A DNA stretch of 64,000 nt from Methanosarcina sp. 2.H.T.1A.6 (GTDB taxonomy: Archaea > Halobacteriota > Methanosarcinia > Methanosarcinales > Methanosarcinaceae). A program made the position numbers and the translations under genes. Of this stretch, positions 27,314-36,564 are shown piece after piece (position 1 is the stretch's first letter; every line of letters begins with the position of its first letter). The stretch spans positions 1-64,000 of the forward strand of contig NZ_JJOY01000031.1 in the NCBI RefSeq assembly GCF_000979455.1, in the 5' to 3' direction. The notes under the pieces were generated by a model that made no database searches, was not told the origin of the DNA, and was given only the letters and a program-made list of their open reading frames with translations.

Positions 27314-27829
27314 TCACGTTTTCTGATCCCGCCAGGCAAGCATGCCGCCTCTCAGGACCTTTACCTTTCCAAAACCATTTCGGGTAAGAATCTCCGCAGC
27401 TCTGGTTGCCCGCATACCGGAACGGCATACAACTATTATCTCCCTGTCTCTTACATTTTTTAGCTCCGAAATCCTGTTTTCCAGGCTTCCAACAGGGATA
27501 TTTACCGAGTTTTCCAGATGCCTCAGTTTTCCGGAAAGTTCATTTTCTTCTCTGACATCAAGGATAAGAATAGGAGCTCCAGATTCCAGTTCATTCTGCA
27601 GTTCAGAGGCTGAGATGGTGTCCTGATTCAGATTTTCTCCCTTCCCGGATGTAGCTTTTCCTTTATCTGAGCTGCCGGACTCTATAGCCTCTCTGGAAGC
27701 TTGAGAACTGCGGACGCCGGAGTCTCTTGATCTAAAAAGCTTTTTTACCCAGTTTGCAGGCCCTACTTCCAGTTCCTCAGCTATTTTAAAATCCCTTCCT
27801 TTTCTGTAAAGTCCGAATTGAAAATTCAT
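27314..27829 (-). CDS. Rhodanese-like sulfurtransferase domain protein
   Basis: 171 residues. The first 70 are polar and probably disordered apart from a short segment (FKIAEELEVGPANWVKKLF). Residues 75-170 are one rhodanese domain with LILDVREENELSGKL and the active-site loop VVCRSGMRATRAAEIL (Cys near residue 139). It probably carries persulfide sulfur. The ATG and its GAGGG ribosome site lie at the edge of an IS200/IS605-like end fragment (27831-27874), which also precedes the start of the DUF362 gene at 49782. It is probably co-transcribed with the thioredoxin-domain gene. Confidence 0.85.
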   Translation of the reverse strand: MNFQFGLYRKGRDFKIAEELEVGPANWVKKLFRSRDSGVRSSQASREAIESGSSDKGKATSGKGENLNQDTISASELQNELESGAPILILDVREENELSGKLRHLENSVNIPVGSLENRISELKNVRDREIIVVCRSGMRATRAAEILTRNGFGKVKVLRGGMLAWRDQKT

Positions 27830-27830
27830 A

Positions 27831-27874
27831 AACCCTCACAGGAAACCCCTGAATCTTTAGCTCAGGGGCGGTTG
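27831..27874 (+). mobile_element. Solitary IS200/IS605-like right-end hairpin (copy A)
   Basis: Stem cccctga / tcaggggc with loop containing atctttagc, followed by ggttgac. This is the form of an IS200/IS605 right end and of the 3' end of TnpB-associated omega RNA. No transposase or TnpB gene is nearby. About 45 bases, including the part next to the rhodanese ATG, match copy D at 49742-49784 in reverse orientation. Confidence 0.6.
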
Positions 27875-28053
27875 ACTATAATATTGCAGCCTTTGAGGGG
27901 GTCGGGTAGAAGCTCCTGAAATATCTCTTGAGCAGCTGTATATGCCGCAGTCTGCATGAGTTTCAGCTTTCGCCTTTCCAGAAACTTTAAATAATCCTGA
28001 AAATAGCCCTGCGTCAGATAGGCAGATATATCATCATCAGGTTTTCTGATCAT
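27862..28053 (-). CDS. Hypothetical short frame truncated by IS-like end
   Basis: A 63-codon frame starting MIRKPDDDISAYLTQGYFQ, helical and charged, with no clear ribosome site. Its stop codon lies inside the IS-like hairpin (the last residues, VNRP, come from the element), so a longer gene may have been cut by insertion. No family is recognised. An in-frame start farther upstream (28104) is possible. Confidence 0.3.
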   Translation of the reverse strand: MIRKPDDDISAYLTQGYFQDYLKFLERRKLKLMQTAAYTAAQEIFQELLPDPLKGCNIIVNRP

Positions 28054-28104
28054 TAAAATAAATGCCCAGCAGGAGTAAGGATTTAACCCTCTACAAGCGC
28101 CCAT

Positions 28105-28557
28105 TATGACTCCCCGTATCTAAATCAGTAGCTACCAAATATTTGATCCTTTTCCGGATAACCTTACTTGATAACTTTATCCCGTCAATAGATTTTTTTA
28201 TTTTATCGGGTCTGCGATAAGTTTTCAGGGTCATCTGATAGCCCCGGAAACTGAAAAATTAGGTATAGCCAAACTTTCCCCAATTTACATAGTCGTCACC
28301 GGAATATCAATATATCGGTACTTTTTGGGATTGTTTTTCCGGCAGGCTACCAGGTCAAGAAGAAACTTTGAAAAAATAGGAACATGGAATCTATGCAGTA
28401 CAAAAAAAGTTTATTGTGATTATGGAACTTACAGGTTAACAGGGGACTAATTATTCGTCTCATTTAAGCAGGATACCCCCTTCCTCGATTCCGAAGCAGC
28501 AGGGTGGGGTAATTGACATCTATTCAGGTATCCTGTTTTCCACAGGCTTTAAATATC
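28105..28557. other. Intergenic gap without a recognised gene
   Basis: AT-rich sequence between the hypothetical frame and the 3' end of the cis-prenyl synthase gene. No frame with a ribosome site, repeat or hairpin stands out. Confidence 0.5.
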
Positions 28558-29496
28558 TCAGGATACTCCCTGCTTTTTTGCTGGCAAAAGCTGTCCGAGT
28601 TCTTCGCTTTTTTCCCCGCATTTTCCTACTCTAAGGAAATTTATAATTTTTGAGACACGGTATGAGTGTTCCCGCTTTTTTTCTTCTTTTCGCGCCTGAT
28701 ATACTCTGATCGAACGAAGAAGGTCGATTTTTCGGAATTCGGGCCAGAAAGGAGCGCAGAAATAAGTTGCACATTCGCTGCCGTTAGCCTGCCACGGCAG
28801 GAAGTTAGAGACTCTCTCATCTCCTCCTGTGCGGACAATCAGATCCACATTCGGGACTGGGACTCCAGGCGCAGGGTAGAGGTGTTTTGAAATCAAGTTT
28901 TCGTTAACATCTTCCAGAGAAAGTTTTCCACTGGACACGCAGGTTGCAATATCCCTTACCGCCTGTATTATATCTTGCCTACCCCCGTAAGCAATAGCCA
29001 CGTTCAAATTGAATTTCCTGTGGTGTTCGGTAGCTTTCTCAATCTTTTCAATTGACTCGTTCAGAAAAGCCGGCAGTTTTGTTCTGTCACCTATTACCCT
29101 GACCTGCATCTCTTTTTCGTAGGTTCTCTTATCGGTATGAAGCTTCAGAAATTTATCATTGATCAGATTAAAGAGTCCACCAACCTCTTCTTCTGAACGC
29201 TGGAAATTTTCAGTGGAAAAGGCATAGAGAGTAAGCTGTTTTACTCCTATCTCATAGCACCATTCAATAACTCTTTCAGTAACTTCGGCTCCCATAGCGT
29301 GTCCAAAACTGAGAGCTCTTCCCAGCTGGCCGGCATATCTGCGGTTTCCATCCATGATTACAGCTATGTGTCCAGGGATTTCAGAGCTCAAAATCTCTTT
29401 TTCAAGGATCTGCTCATACTTCTGGTAGAACACGCTGAAAGTCCGGTTTTTCATGAAGCGAAGCCCTGCCCGGAAGATTCCCTTGCTCCAGGGCAT
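28558..29496 (-). CDS. uppS: Cis-prenyl diphosphate synthase (UppS family)
   Basis: Extends an allylic diphosphate to a polycis-polyprenyl diphosphate, the precursor of the dolichol/undecaprenol carrier for N-glycans and polysaccharides. 312 residues. Motifs are [29 protein letters not shown] (catalytic Asp, near residue 50), [18 protein letters not shown], and the C-terminal [19 protein letters not shown] and [12 protein letters not shown]. The N-terminal 40 residues and the Lys-rich insertion ([15 protein letters not shown]) near the end are variable in the family. The start is placed at the first ATG, with no strong ribosome site. It lies just outside the polysaccharide cluster. Confidence 0.93.
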   Translation of the reverse strand: MPWSKGIFRAGLRFMKNRTFSVFYQKYEQILEKEILSSEIPGHIAVIMDGNRRYAGQLGRALSFGHAMGAEVTERVIEWCYEIGVKQLTLYAFSTENFQRSEEEVGGLFNLINDKFLKLHTDKRTYEKEMQVRVIGDRTKLPAFLNESIEKIEKATEHHRKFNLNVAIAYGGRQDIIQAVRDIATCVSSGKLSLEDVNENLISKHLYPAPGVPVPNVDLIVRTGGDERVSNFLPWQANGSECATYFCAPFWPEFRKIDLLRSIRVYQARKEEKKREHSYRVSKIINFLRVGKCGEKSEELGQLLPAKKQGVS

Positions 29497-29685
29497 CTTT
29501 TTTAAATCCTTTATGCGCTTTCCTCCTGAGGTGTCTAGATATGAGAAATGCCCAAGTAGATTTCTCTCCTAATGGAACCTAATACCTTCTCTTGCCAAGA
29601 TGTTAATATTTCTTTTGCTTAAAAATTTTCTCTATATATGAAAAAAATCTACTTATGTATATTTTATGAAAAAATAAGCAGGATA

Positions 29686-30040
29686 CCCATGTCTTAAGAC
29701 ATAGGAGGAATGCGTCAACTTCCTTTATAATAGGGATGGTAGTGAGAAAAACATTCTCCTCTCTACTTTCGTAGAGTAATGCGTATCCCGATTGTGAAGT
29801 CAATCAAGGAATCCGATCCCCTTTCGATCTAATATGGAAAGGTTTCACGATGCAAGCACTGTCCCTACCTCTCAGGTCTGTTTAATCCATCCTTATAGCC
29901 TTAAACTGAGGCGACATTCAAGGGTAACTATGTATTCCTTCTTATCGTTTACCGATTTTGTTAACTCCACTCGGTGATCTGGTCAACAAGGGCATTTACA
30001 TGCCCGCGACTTTAGTCGTGGGTTATTGACTCAGGGCGTG
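29686..30040 (+). mobile_element. IS200/IS605-like end relics (copies B1 and B2)
   Basis: Two hairpins of right-end type occur in one direction: cccatgtcttaagacatagg followed by gcgtcaac (about 29690-29722), and cccgcgactttagtcgtggg followed by ttattgac (about 30002-30030). The sequence between shows no open frame of useful length and may be decayed transposon material. The rest of 29497-30200 shows no gene. This marks the left border of the polysaccharide cluster. Confidence 0.5.
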
Positions 30041-30200
30041 AAAAGATCCCATTAAACTATTTGCAGTCCATTCTTGATTAATTCACTCATTTGGTTCTGA
30101 TGGATTATGAAATTCTTCTTTAAATTAATTCATCTTTTTCGTTTGTTGATATTTTTGGATACTGATAGTGGATACATTAGAGACAGGGATATGTATAAAT

Positions 30201-30650
30201 TTATCTCAGGTGTTTTTCCGAAGGTTCCGTAATACTTCTTTTTTTTAAGGGGGATGCATGGATTATTCTAAAACTTACAGAATATGTAATAGTAATGCAT
30301 GTGTCTTCGGTTAAGTGATGAATCGTGATAATTGCCTCTACTTTCACAATAATTGTCAAATATTTGGATCTTATTGTGGGCTGGAACAATGTATCGATTT
30401 CATGTAAAATAGGCCAAAATTTAAGGCAGGCTTCTGGTTCAAAATCGATAGCTTTAGGGCAAGAAAATTCCTTAACCGATGACCAATGAATAGTAATGTG
30501 ATTGGTGTAGTTGGCGGATTCAAAGGACTTAAGCAGAATTTGATTAGAGGGCACAAATTTTCTGATTTCACGAGAAATCTCTAACGTGATTAATAAATAA
30601 AATCCTTCACATAAAAATACTCGCCGCAATCTGTATAAATATTTGCACAA
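30201..30650 (-). CDS. Hypothetical frame, 149 codons
   Basis: A 149-codon frame from a GTG at 30650, divergent from the polysaccharide cluster. No ribosome site is visible and the product (rich in Ile, Thr and His) matches nothing I recognise. Its length in AT-rich DNA is more than expected by chance, so it may be a real or recently decayed gene. Treat it as uncertain. Confidence 0.3.
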   Translation of the reverse strand: MCKYLYRLRRVFLCEGFYLLITLEISREIRKFVPSNQILLKSFESANYTNHITIHWSSVKEFSCPKAIDFEPEACLKFWPILHEIDTLFQPTIRSKYLTIIVKVEAIITIHHLTEDTCITITYSVSFRIIHASPLKKRSITEPSEKHLR

Positions 30651-30700
30651 AGTTTATTACCCAGATAATCCATCTATTAAGTGGGCAGGAGGGTTATTAA

Positions 30701-31477
30701 GTGCCACAATTTAACGAACTAGACTTCACGGTTGATAAATTTCGCCGATTATGCTCATCAATGACAGATAAATATACTTTCCTCAAGATGGCTGAGTATG
30801 TCGCTGCAGGTGATAAGCTTCCCGATAATTTTGTATTGATGCGTCACGATGTGGATGTATCAGCTAAGAATGCACTTAAAATTGCACGCATAGAAGAGGA
30901 ATTTGGTATATGTTCAACCTACTACTTCAGAACCACTAAGAAAACTTTTGTTCCTGAAATTATACAGGATATTGAGAAAATGGGACATGAAATCGGGTAT
31001 CATTATGAAACTTTGAGTAAGACAAACGGAGACTATGAAAAAGCTATCAAATTATTCGAGAATGAAGTGCATAAATTCAGAAAAATTTGCAACCTCAAAA
31101 CTATCTCTATGCATGGCGCAGTACTGTCCAAATATGACAGCAGAGATTTATGGAAATATTATGATTTTAGGGATTTTGGACTTATTGGAGAAGCTTACTT
31201 ATCTGTTGCGAAAAATCTCAATTATTTCACTGACACAGGACGGGGCTGGAACTCCAAGAATAATTTGAGGGATTTTATCCCCGGTAAAACTGAACACGCC
31301 TTTGTTGAAACGACTGATAATCTTATTGAGTTAATTGAGAGTTCCCAAATAAGTAATTTTTACATTACATTGCATCCGAACCGATGGAAGTCAACCGTTT
31401 TCGACTGGAGTCTATGGTGGTTACAGGAACTTGCACTAAATTCTGGAAAGAGAGTTTTGATCGCGGTGAGAAGATGA
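30701..31477 (+). CDS. Polysaccharide-deacetylase-like protein
   Basis: 258 residues, NodB-like fold without signal peptide. FVLMRHDVDVSAKNALKIARIEEEFGICSTYYFR carries the metal-binding Asp pair (HDVD, near residues 47-50), EIGYHYET the HxxxH-type site near residue 97, and FYITLHPNRW near residue 222 the C-terminal His. It is probably cytoplasmic and acts on a sugar intermediate rather than a mature polymer. Start GTG with GGAGGG eight bases upstream. First gene of the cluster; it overlaps the next gene by ATGA. Confidence 0.78.
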   Translation: MPQFNELDFTVDKFRRLCSSMTDKYTFLKMAEYVAAGDKLPDNFVLMRHDVDVSAKNALKIARIEEEFGICSTYYFRTTKKTFVPEIIQDIEKMGHEIGYHYETLSKTNGDYEKAIKLFENEVHKFRKICNLKTISMHGAVLSKYDSRDLWKYYDFRDFGLIGEAYLSVAKNLNYFTDTGRGWNSKNNLRDFIPGKTEHAFVETTDNLIELIESSQISNFYITLHPNRWKSTVFDWSLWWLQELALNSGKRVLIAVRR

Positions 31478-32634
31478 CCGAGGTCGTAACAAACACTATG
31501 GAGAAAGGTGTGATTGTTATTGGGGGGCATGTTCAGGGGCTTGGAATTATACGGATTTTCGGAAGGAATGGTATTCGCTGCTACTTGCTAGATTCAAACA
31601 GTATTAATATTGCAAAACATTCAATATATTGTTCTAAATTTATTGAAATAGATCCGGAACAGGAGTTCACTTCTTTTTTAATTGAACTTAATTCTAAATA
31701 TAACCTGAATGGCTGGCTTCTAATTCCAACGGATGACAATTACGTCAGAATCTTGAGTCAGAACAAACAGTTACTGGAAAAATATTTTCGTGTAAGTGTT
31801 GACGATTGGCAAGTTATTGAAAAATGTTACAATAAAAGAATAACTTATCGAATAGTTCAAGACATGGGGATAGACATGCCAATAACTTATTTCCCAAACA
31901 ACCTTGAGGAAATTAAAACTTTGAATGTTGATTTCCCCTGTATCATAAAACCTGCTATTATGCATAAGCTTAATAGTCAAATACATCAAAAAGTCCTTGT
32001 TTGCAAAAATAGAGAGGAGTTAATTACTAATTATGAAAAAGTATTGCATTATATCTCCGCTGATGAGGTAATTATTCAGGAAATAATTCCCGGAGATAGT
32101 GAAAATCAATATTCTGCATGTTTTTTCTATAATCGTACTGAGCCATTTGTTAGTCTTCTTGCCCGAAGAAAAAGGCAGTACCCTATGGATTTTGGAAAAT
32201 GTACCACTTTTGCAGAGACAATATTTGATGAATCTCTTCTTGAAAATGCTCAACTGATATTGAACAAAATTAATTTTTGGGGTCTTTGCGAAGTTGAATT
32301 TAAAAAAGATGAACGAGATGGCAAATACAAATTTTTAGAAATAAATCCTCGATCCTGGAAATGGCATTCAATTGCTAATAAATCAGTTTCTCCTTTCTTA
32401 ATTAGTTTATATAATTTTATTTATGATGGCAGGCCCATTTTTAAAAATGATTGGGATAAATGTTGCTGGAAAGATCTTATAACTGATTCTTTTGTAACCT
32501 TGATATTGTTGACATCATTTAAATTTACTACAAATAAATGCCAAAATATAGAATTTGCAGTATTTGATATCAATGACATCAAGCCATTAATTCTCGAAAT
32601 TATTTATTCTCCGTATTTGTTCCTATCGAGGTGA
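31474..32634 (+). CDS. ATP-grasp ligase
   Basis: 386 residues from the ATG that overlaps the upstream stop (ATGA), which fixes the start. The Rossmann-like N-terminus (GVIVIGGHVQGLGIIRIFGRNGIRCYLLD) is followed by an ATP-grasp domain: FPCIIKPAIMHK near residue 156, EVIIQEIIPGD, GLCEVEFKKDERDGKYKFLEINPRSWKWH. These enzymes join a carboxylate to an amine through an acyl phosphate. In a polysaccharide cluster the product may be an amide-linked amino acid decoration of a sugar, but substrates are unknown. Confidence 0.8.
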   Translation: MTEVVTNTMEKGVIVIGGHVQGLGIIRIFGRNGIRCYLLDSNSINIAKHSIYCSKFIEIDPEQEFTSFLIELNSKYNLNGWLLIPTDDNYVRILSQNKQLLEKYFRVSVDDWQVIEKCYNKRITYRIVQDMGIDMPITYFPNNLEEIKTLNVDFPCIIKPAIMHKLNSQIHQKVLVCKNREELITNYEKVLHYISADEVIIQEIIPGDSENQYSACFFYNRTEPFVSLLARRKRQYPMDFGKCTTFAETIFDESLLENAQLILNKINFWGLCEVEFKKDERDGKYKFLEINPRSWKWHSIANKSVSPFLISLYNFIYDGRPIFKNDWDKCCWKDLITDSFVTLILLTSFKFTTNKCQNIEFAVFDINDIKPLILEIIYSPYLFLSR

Positions 32635-32639
32635 ATTAA

Positions 32640-33773
32640 ATGATTCCTATTAATAAACCTTTAATTCTCAAAGAAAGAAAAGGGAGTACAGAATGCATAA
32701 CACAACAACTGTCTCAATTTCTTCCAAATAAACATATCTATATTACGTTCTCTGCCAGACAAGGTCTTGATGTAATATATAAGCATTTATACAAATCCCA
32801 GGGCACTCTTAATGTCGCGGTATCTCCTTTGACTTGCTTTGAAGCTCTATATCCTATCATAAACAATCATCACAATATTCACTTTATTGATATTAACTCA
32901 CGTACATTAAATATGAATGAAAAGCTGATTCCTGATGATGTAGATGTGATACAGGCAATTCATTTTGGTGGAAATCCACAGGATATGGACAAAATCACCT
33001 CATTAGCTATAAAAAATAAACAAATTGTTATTGAAGATTGTGCTCAGGGTTTTGGATCCCTTTACAAAAATAAATTTGTGGGTTCTTTTGGAGAATATTC
33101 CGTTTTTAGTTTTGTGAAAACTCTCTATGGGTTAGCTGGTGGTTTTGTTGTTTCTGGTTCAAATTTAGATTTACCGGAATACAAAAAACTCGGATTAATA
33201 CCTACATATTATAGAATACTTAAGCGTATCTTGGAATCAAAAAATTCTTATAATTCTCAAATTGTAAATTTTATCCTTTATAATTGTGTTTTATCCCTGA
33301 GACCTGAAGACTTGTCCATTTTTTATAAAGAATATACCGTTAACGAAAAAATAATTGACTCTATTTATTCTCAGTTGTTAAATTCCGAAATACTTCTTAA
33401 AAAACGGATTGAAAATGCGCATTACATTCTGGACAGGATAGATGCAGATCGTGCATCTGGCCAGCATATACTCCCTGAAGCGACTTCAAACTACACAAGA
33501 CTTTATTTAACTCTCGAAAATAGTAGCTCAAAAGAAGTTATTATAAGAATGAGGGAGAAAGGGGTCGGAGCAAATCATCTCACTCAAAATAGCATTGAAT
33601 TTTATCAAAACTCTATTTTTGAAAATCCATATTTGCTGAAATTCTCCGAAAAGACGGATCTTCCTAATTACAGAGAGATTCACGATCGGGTACTAAGTTT
33701 GCCAGTTTCTCCAAATCTTTCAGAAGATGAAATGGATTACATTACACAAAACTTTAATTATTTCACAAAGTGA
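32640..33773 (+). CDS. DegT/DnrJ/EryC1-type aminotransferase
   Basis: 377 residues, PLP enzyme normally aminating a keto-sugar nucleotide. IVIEDCAQGFGSLYKNKFVGSFGEYSVFSFVKTLYGLAGGFVV contains the Asp of DCAQ and the candidate PLP Lys (SFVKT), though the surrounding motif is not the usual HPTK; the family assignment is good, the sugar unknown. It starts five bases after the ATP-grasp stop. The codon use is AT-rich like its neighbours. Confidence 0.8.
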   Translation: MIPINKPLILKERKGSTECITQQLSQFLPNKHIYITFSARQGLDVIYKHLYKSQGTLNVAVSPLTCFEALYPIINNHHNIHFIDINSRTLNMNEKLIPDDVDVIQAIHFGGNPQDMDKITSLAIKNKQIVIEDCAQGFGSLYKNKFVGSFGEYSVFSFVKTLYGLAGGFVVSGSNLDLPEYKKLGLIPTYYRILKRILESKNSYNSQIVNFILYNCVLSLRPEDLSIFYKEYTVNEKIIDSIYSQLLNSEILLKKRIENAHYILDRIDADRASGQHILPEATSNYTRLYLTLENSSSKEVIIRMREKGVGANHLTQNSIEFYQNSIFENPYLLKFSEKTDLPNYREIHDRVLSLPVSPNLSEDEMDYITQNFNYFTK

Positions 33774-33924
33774 TGCATCTGAAGAGTTATACTAATAGTA
33801 AGAAATTAAAAATTACAGGATTTATCGTTGTGTTCGGGTATTTTAATCATACTTACAAAAATCTGTACCTTTCATTAAACATCAATAAATTTTCTAGCTT
33901 TAGTGGATCATGAGGACGGTTCGT

Positions 33925-35160
33925 ATGAAGAAAGGTTTAATAATCACAAGTAACTTCCCTGAAAATCGTACCATTTCAAGTTTTCTTTCTAGATTACTTT
34001 CTAACAAAATTATTCAGAAGAATGTGGAACTGTTTGTTCTTGCTCCTCATGCACATAGGTCTCTATTCACTGAAGAGTTATATGGTACTCACGTCTTCAG
34101 ATTTCCATACTTTTATCCCTTCAAATTTCAGAAACTTGCTTATGGGGGTGGAATGCCATACAATTTCAAAAATAGTATCGTTGCAAAAGTACAAACTCCA
34201 ATATTTTTTATATGTGAATTAATTTCTGCAATATTACTGGCAAAAAAAGAAAAAGTAAGTTTTATAAATTCTCACTGGTTATTTCCTCAAGGCTTAGTTG
34301 GTGCCATATGTAGCAAAATTTTAGGAATTCCACATATTGCCAGTATACATTCCTCCGAAATTACTTTTCTTGGTAAGTTGCCACTGAAAAATACAATTAT
34401 ACCATTTGTTTTTGCAAACAGTGTATATGTTCTTTCAGCAAGTTCACATCGAGCAAGTGAACTTTTATCATATACTTCCAGTGAATTTGCCGAAAAAGCA
34501 AAAGATAAAATTCATGTAGTCCCGATGGGAGTTGACATCAGTCGATTCAGCTGTATTAAAGATAAAGATTTTTTGAAATCAAAATATGGATTAAAACCAA
34601 AATTTATAGTGCTCTTTGTCGGTCGATTGGTAGAAGTCAAAGGATGTGAGTATCTAATTCAAGGATTCAGGACCGTGATTGATTCATTCAAGGATATTCA
34701 ATTAGTTATAGTTGGAGAGGGCCCTCTTGAAAATACTTTGAAAGAAAAAGTGAGGGTTCTCGGATTGGAAGAATACGTTGTGTTTGAAGGTCTCGTTGAA
34801 AATAGTTATATTATTGATTATTACATAATGGCGGATATTGTGGTAATTCCTTCAATTGTAGATTCTTTTGGTTTTCAGGAAGGTTTCCCGGTTGTTGTGA
34901 TGGAGTCTTTAGTAGTTGGGAAAGCTATTATTTCAACAAAAACAAAAGGAATTATGGAAGCCATTCAAGACAGGTATAATGGAATTTTAGTGGATCAGAA
35001 GGATGCAGAACAAATTTCCTCTGCTCTAATGGAACTGTTAACAGATGACTCCCTCAGGGAAAAAATTTCTACTAACGCATTGGAAAGTAGAAAAAAATAC
35101 GACTGGGATATTATAGCAAACGAATATCTTAGGGTAATGGAGGGGGCTTCTATTGACTGA
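33925..35160 (+). CDS. Family 4 glycosyltransferase (first of pair)
   Basis: 411 residues, GT-B fold. N-terminal domain MKKGLIITSNFPENRTISSFLS; C-terminal donor-binding domain with FVGRLVEVKGCEYLIQGF near residue 235 and the E(x)7E signature in DSFGFQEGFPVVVMESLVVGKAI near residue 320. The ATG at 33925 is preferred because GAGG lies nine bases before it. It overlaps the next gene by eight bases. Likely role: adds one sugar to the lipid-linked repeat unit. Confidence 0.88.
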   Translation: MKKGLIITSNFPENRTISSFLSRLLSNKIIQKNVELFVLAPHAHRSLFTEELYGTHVFRFPYFYPFKFQKLAYGGGMPYNFKNSIVAKVQTPIFFICELISAILLAKKEKVSFINSHWLFPQGLVGAICSKILGIPHIASIHSSEITFLGKLPLKNTIIPFVFANSVYVLSASSHRASELLSYTSSEFAEKAKDKIHVVPMGVDISRFSCIKDKDFLKSKYGLKPKFIVLFVGRLVEVKGCEYLIQGFRTVIDSFKDIQLVIVGEGPLENTLKEKVRVLGLEEYVVFEGLVENSYIIDYYIMADIVVIPSIVDSFGFQEGFPVVVMESLVVGKAIISTKTKGIMEAIQDRYNGILVDQKDAEQISSALMELLTDDSLREKISTNALESRKKYDWDIIANEYLRVMEGASID

Positions 35161-36307
35161 TCTTTTTTTGTTAATTACTTCGCTTGCAGGAGGAGGAGCT
35201 GAGAGAGTTGCTTCTGAGCTAAGCCTTAATCTGAGTCCAAACATAAGTAGACAAATAATTATCTTAACAGATGACGTCTGCTACCCTTCCAAAGAACCTC
35301 CTTTGTCCATGAATCTCAAATTTCAGGGTCCTTTAGCCTTAAGTATTCCCTATGCGTTTTTAAAGGGAACTATGGCGTATAAAAAATTAAAAACCGAAAA
35401 CAAGCCTCGTTTTTCTTTGAGCTTTTTAACACTTGATAATCTTATTAATTTGGCTTCAGGTTATGGTAATTATAAAACTAAAAATATTATTTCAGTTCAT
35501 ACTTCTCTGTCAATGAAGTACAAAGATTCCCCCAAAAATAGAATTATCAAATATATGATAAGTGTGATATATAAAAGAGCAGATCTGGTTATAGCTGTTT
35601 CTGAAGGAGTAAGACAAGAGTTAATTTACGATTTTAACATCAGTCCTGATAATGTAAAAGTACTATATAATCCTGTAGACCTGGATAACGTTAAAAGGCT
35701 TGCAGAAAAAGAGATTGACAATGATAACTGGTTCAATGAAGACACCCCATTGTTTATCAATATGGGACGATTGACAAAAGCAAAGGGCCAGTGGCATTTA
35801 ATCAGAGCATTTTCTGAACTGAGGCAACACAGAAAGTGCAAGCTTGCAATAATAGGATATGGGGAATTGAAGGAGTACCTTGAAGACCTGGTGAAGCAAC
35901 TTAATTTATCTGATGATGTTCTATTTTTGGGGTGGCAAGACAATCCATATAAGTATATCTCACGTTCCTCTTTTTTTGTATTATCCTCGCTTTGGGAGGC
36001 TCTACCTTATGCGCTCACCGAAGCAATGGCCTGTGGTTGTCCAATCATTTCCACTGATTGTAATTACGGACCTCGGGAAATACTGGGTGATAACAGGTAC
36101 GGAATACTTGTACCACCCATGGATGGAGACATGCGCAGTGCTTTGGAGCCATTGTCTACAAACGAAAAAATTTTGAGTCAGGCTATGATGAACTTTCTCG
36201 ATAACTCTGAACTTAGAGATTATTATGCTCAAAAATCAAAAGAAAGAGCGAAATATTTTTCAACAGTGACGTGTATACGAGAATACGAAAAGATATTCTG
36301 TGAATAA
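35153..36307 (+). CDS. Family 4 glycosyltransferase (second of pair)
   Basis: 384 residues, GT-B fold. The acceptor domain begins LITSLAGGGAERVASELSLNL, a common GT4 opening. The donor side has INMGRLTKAKGQWHLIRAFSEL near residue 200 and SSLWEALPYALTEAMACGCPIISTDCNYGPREIL near residue 282, typical of the family. The apparent start is TTG with GGAGGGGG upstream, overlapping the previous gene, so translation is coupled. Confidence 0.9.
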   Translation: MTDLFLLITSLAGGGAERVASELSLNLSPNISRQIIILTDDVCYPSKEPPLSMNLKFQGPLALSIPYAFLKGTMAYKKLKTENKPRFSLSFLTLDNLINLASGYGNYKTKNIISVHTSLSMKYKDSPKNRIIKYMISVIYKRADLVIAVSEGVRQELIYDFNISPDNVKVLYNPVDLDNVKRLAEKEIDNDNWFNEDTPLFINMGRLTKAKGQWHLIRAFSELRQHRKCKLAIIGYGELKEYLEDLVKQLNLSDDVLFLGWQDNPYKYISRSSFFVLSSLWEALPYALTEAMACGCPIISTDCNYGPREILGDNRYGILVPPMDGDMRSALEPLSTNEKILSQAMMNFLDNSELRDYYAQKSKERAKYFSTVTCIREYEKIFCE

Positions 36308-36564
36308 ATAATGACTCTTCACTCTATTATATAATCAGTTGTTTCTATTAAAATTAAAATATATACTGGTGTTACAATCCTTGATGTAAATAACTGAAGG
36401 AGTCTGACTGTTACTTGGGATATTTTGAAACTCTTACTGATTGGGGGTAAAATTGGTTTGGGATATGTTCAATACGATCGATCTCAAATTCGGGGAGTTA
36501 GATTTTAAACTGCTTATGTGAAATGACATAGATACTAACTAAAATTACATGTTTGAGGAATTTA

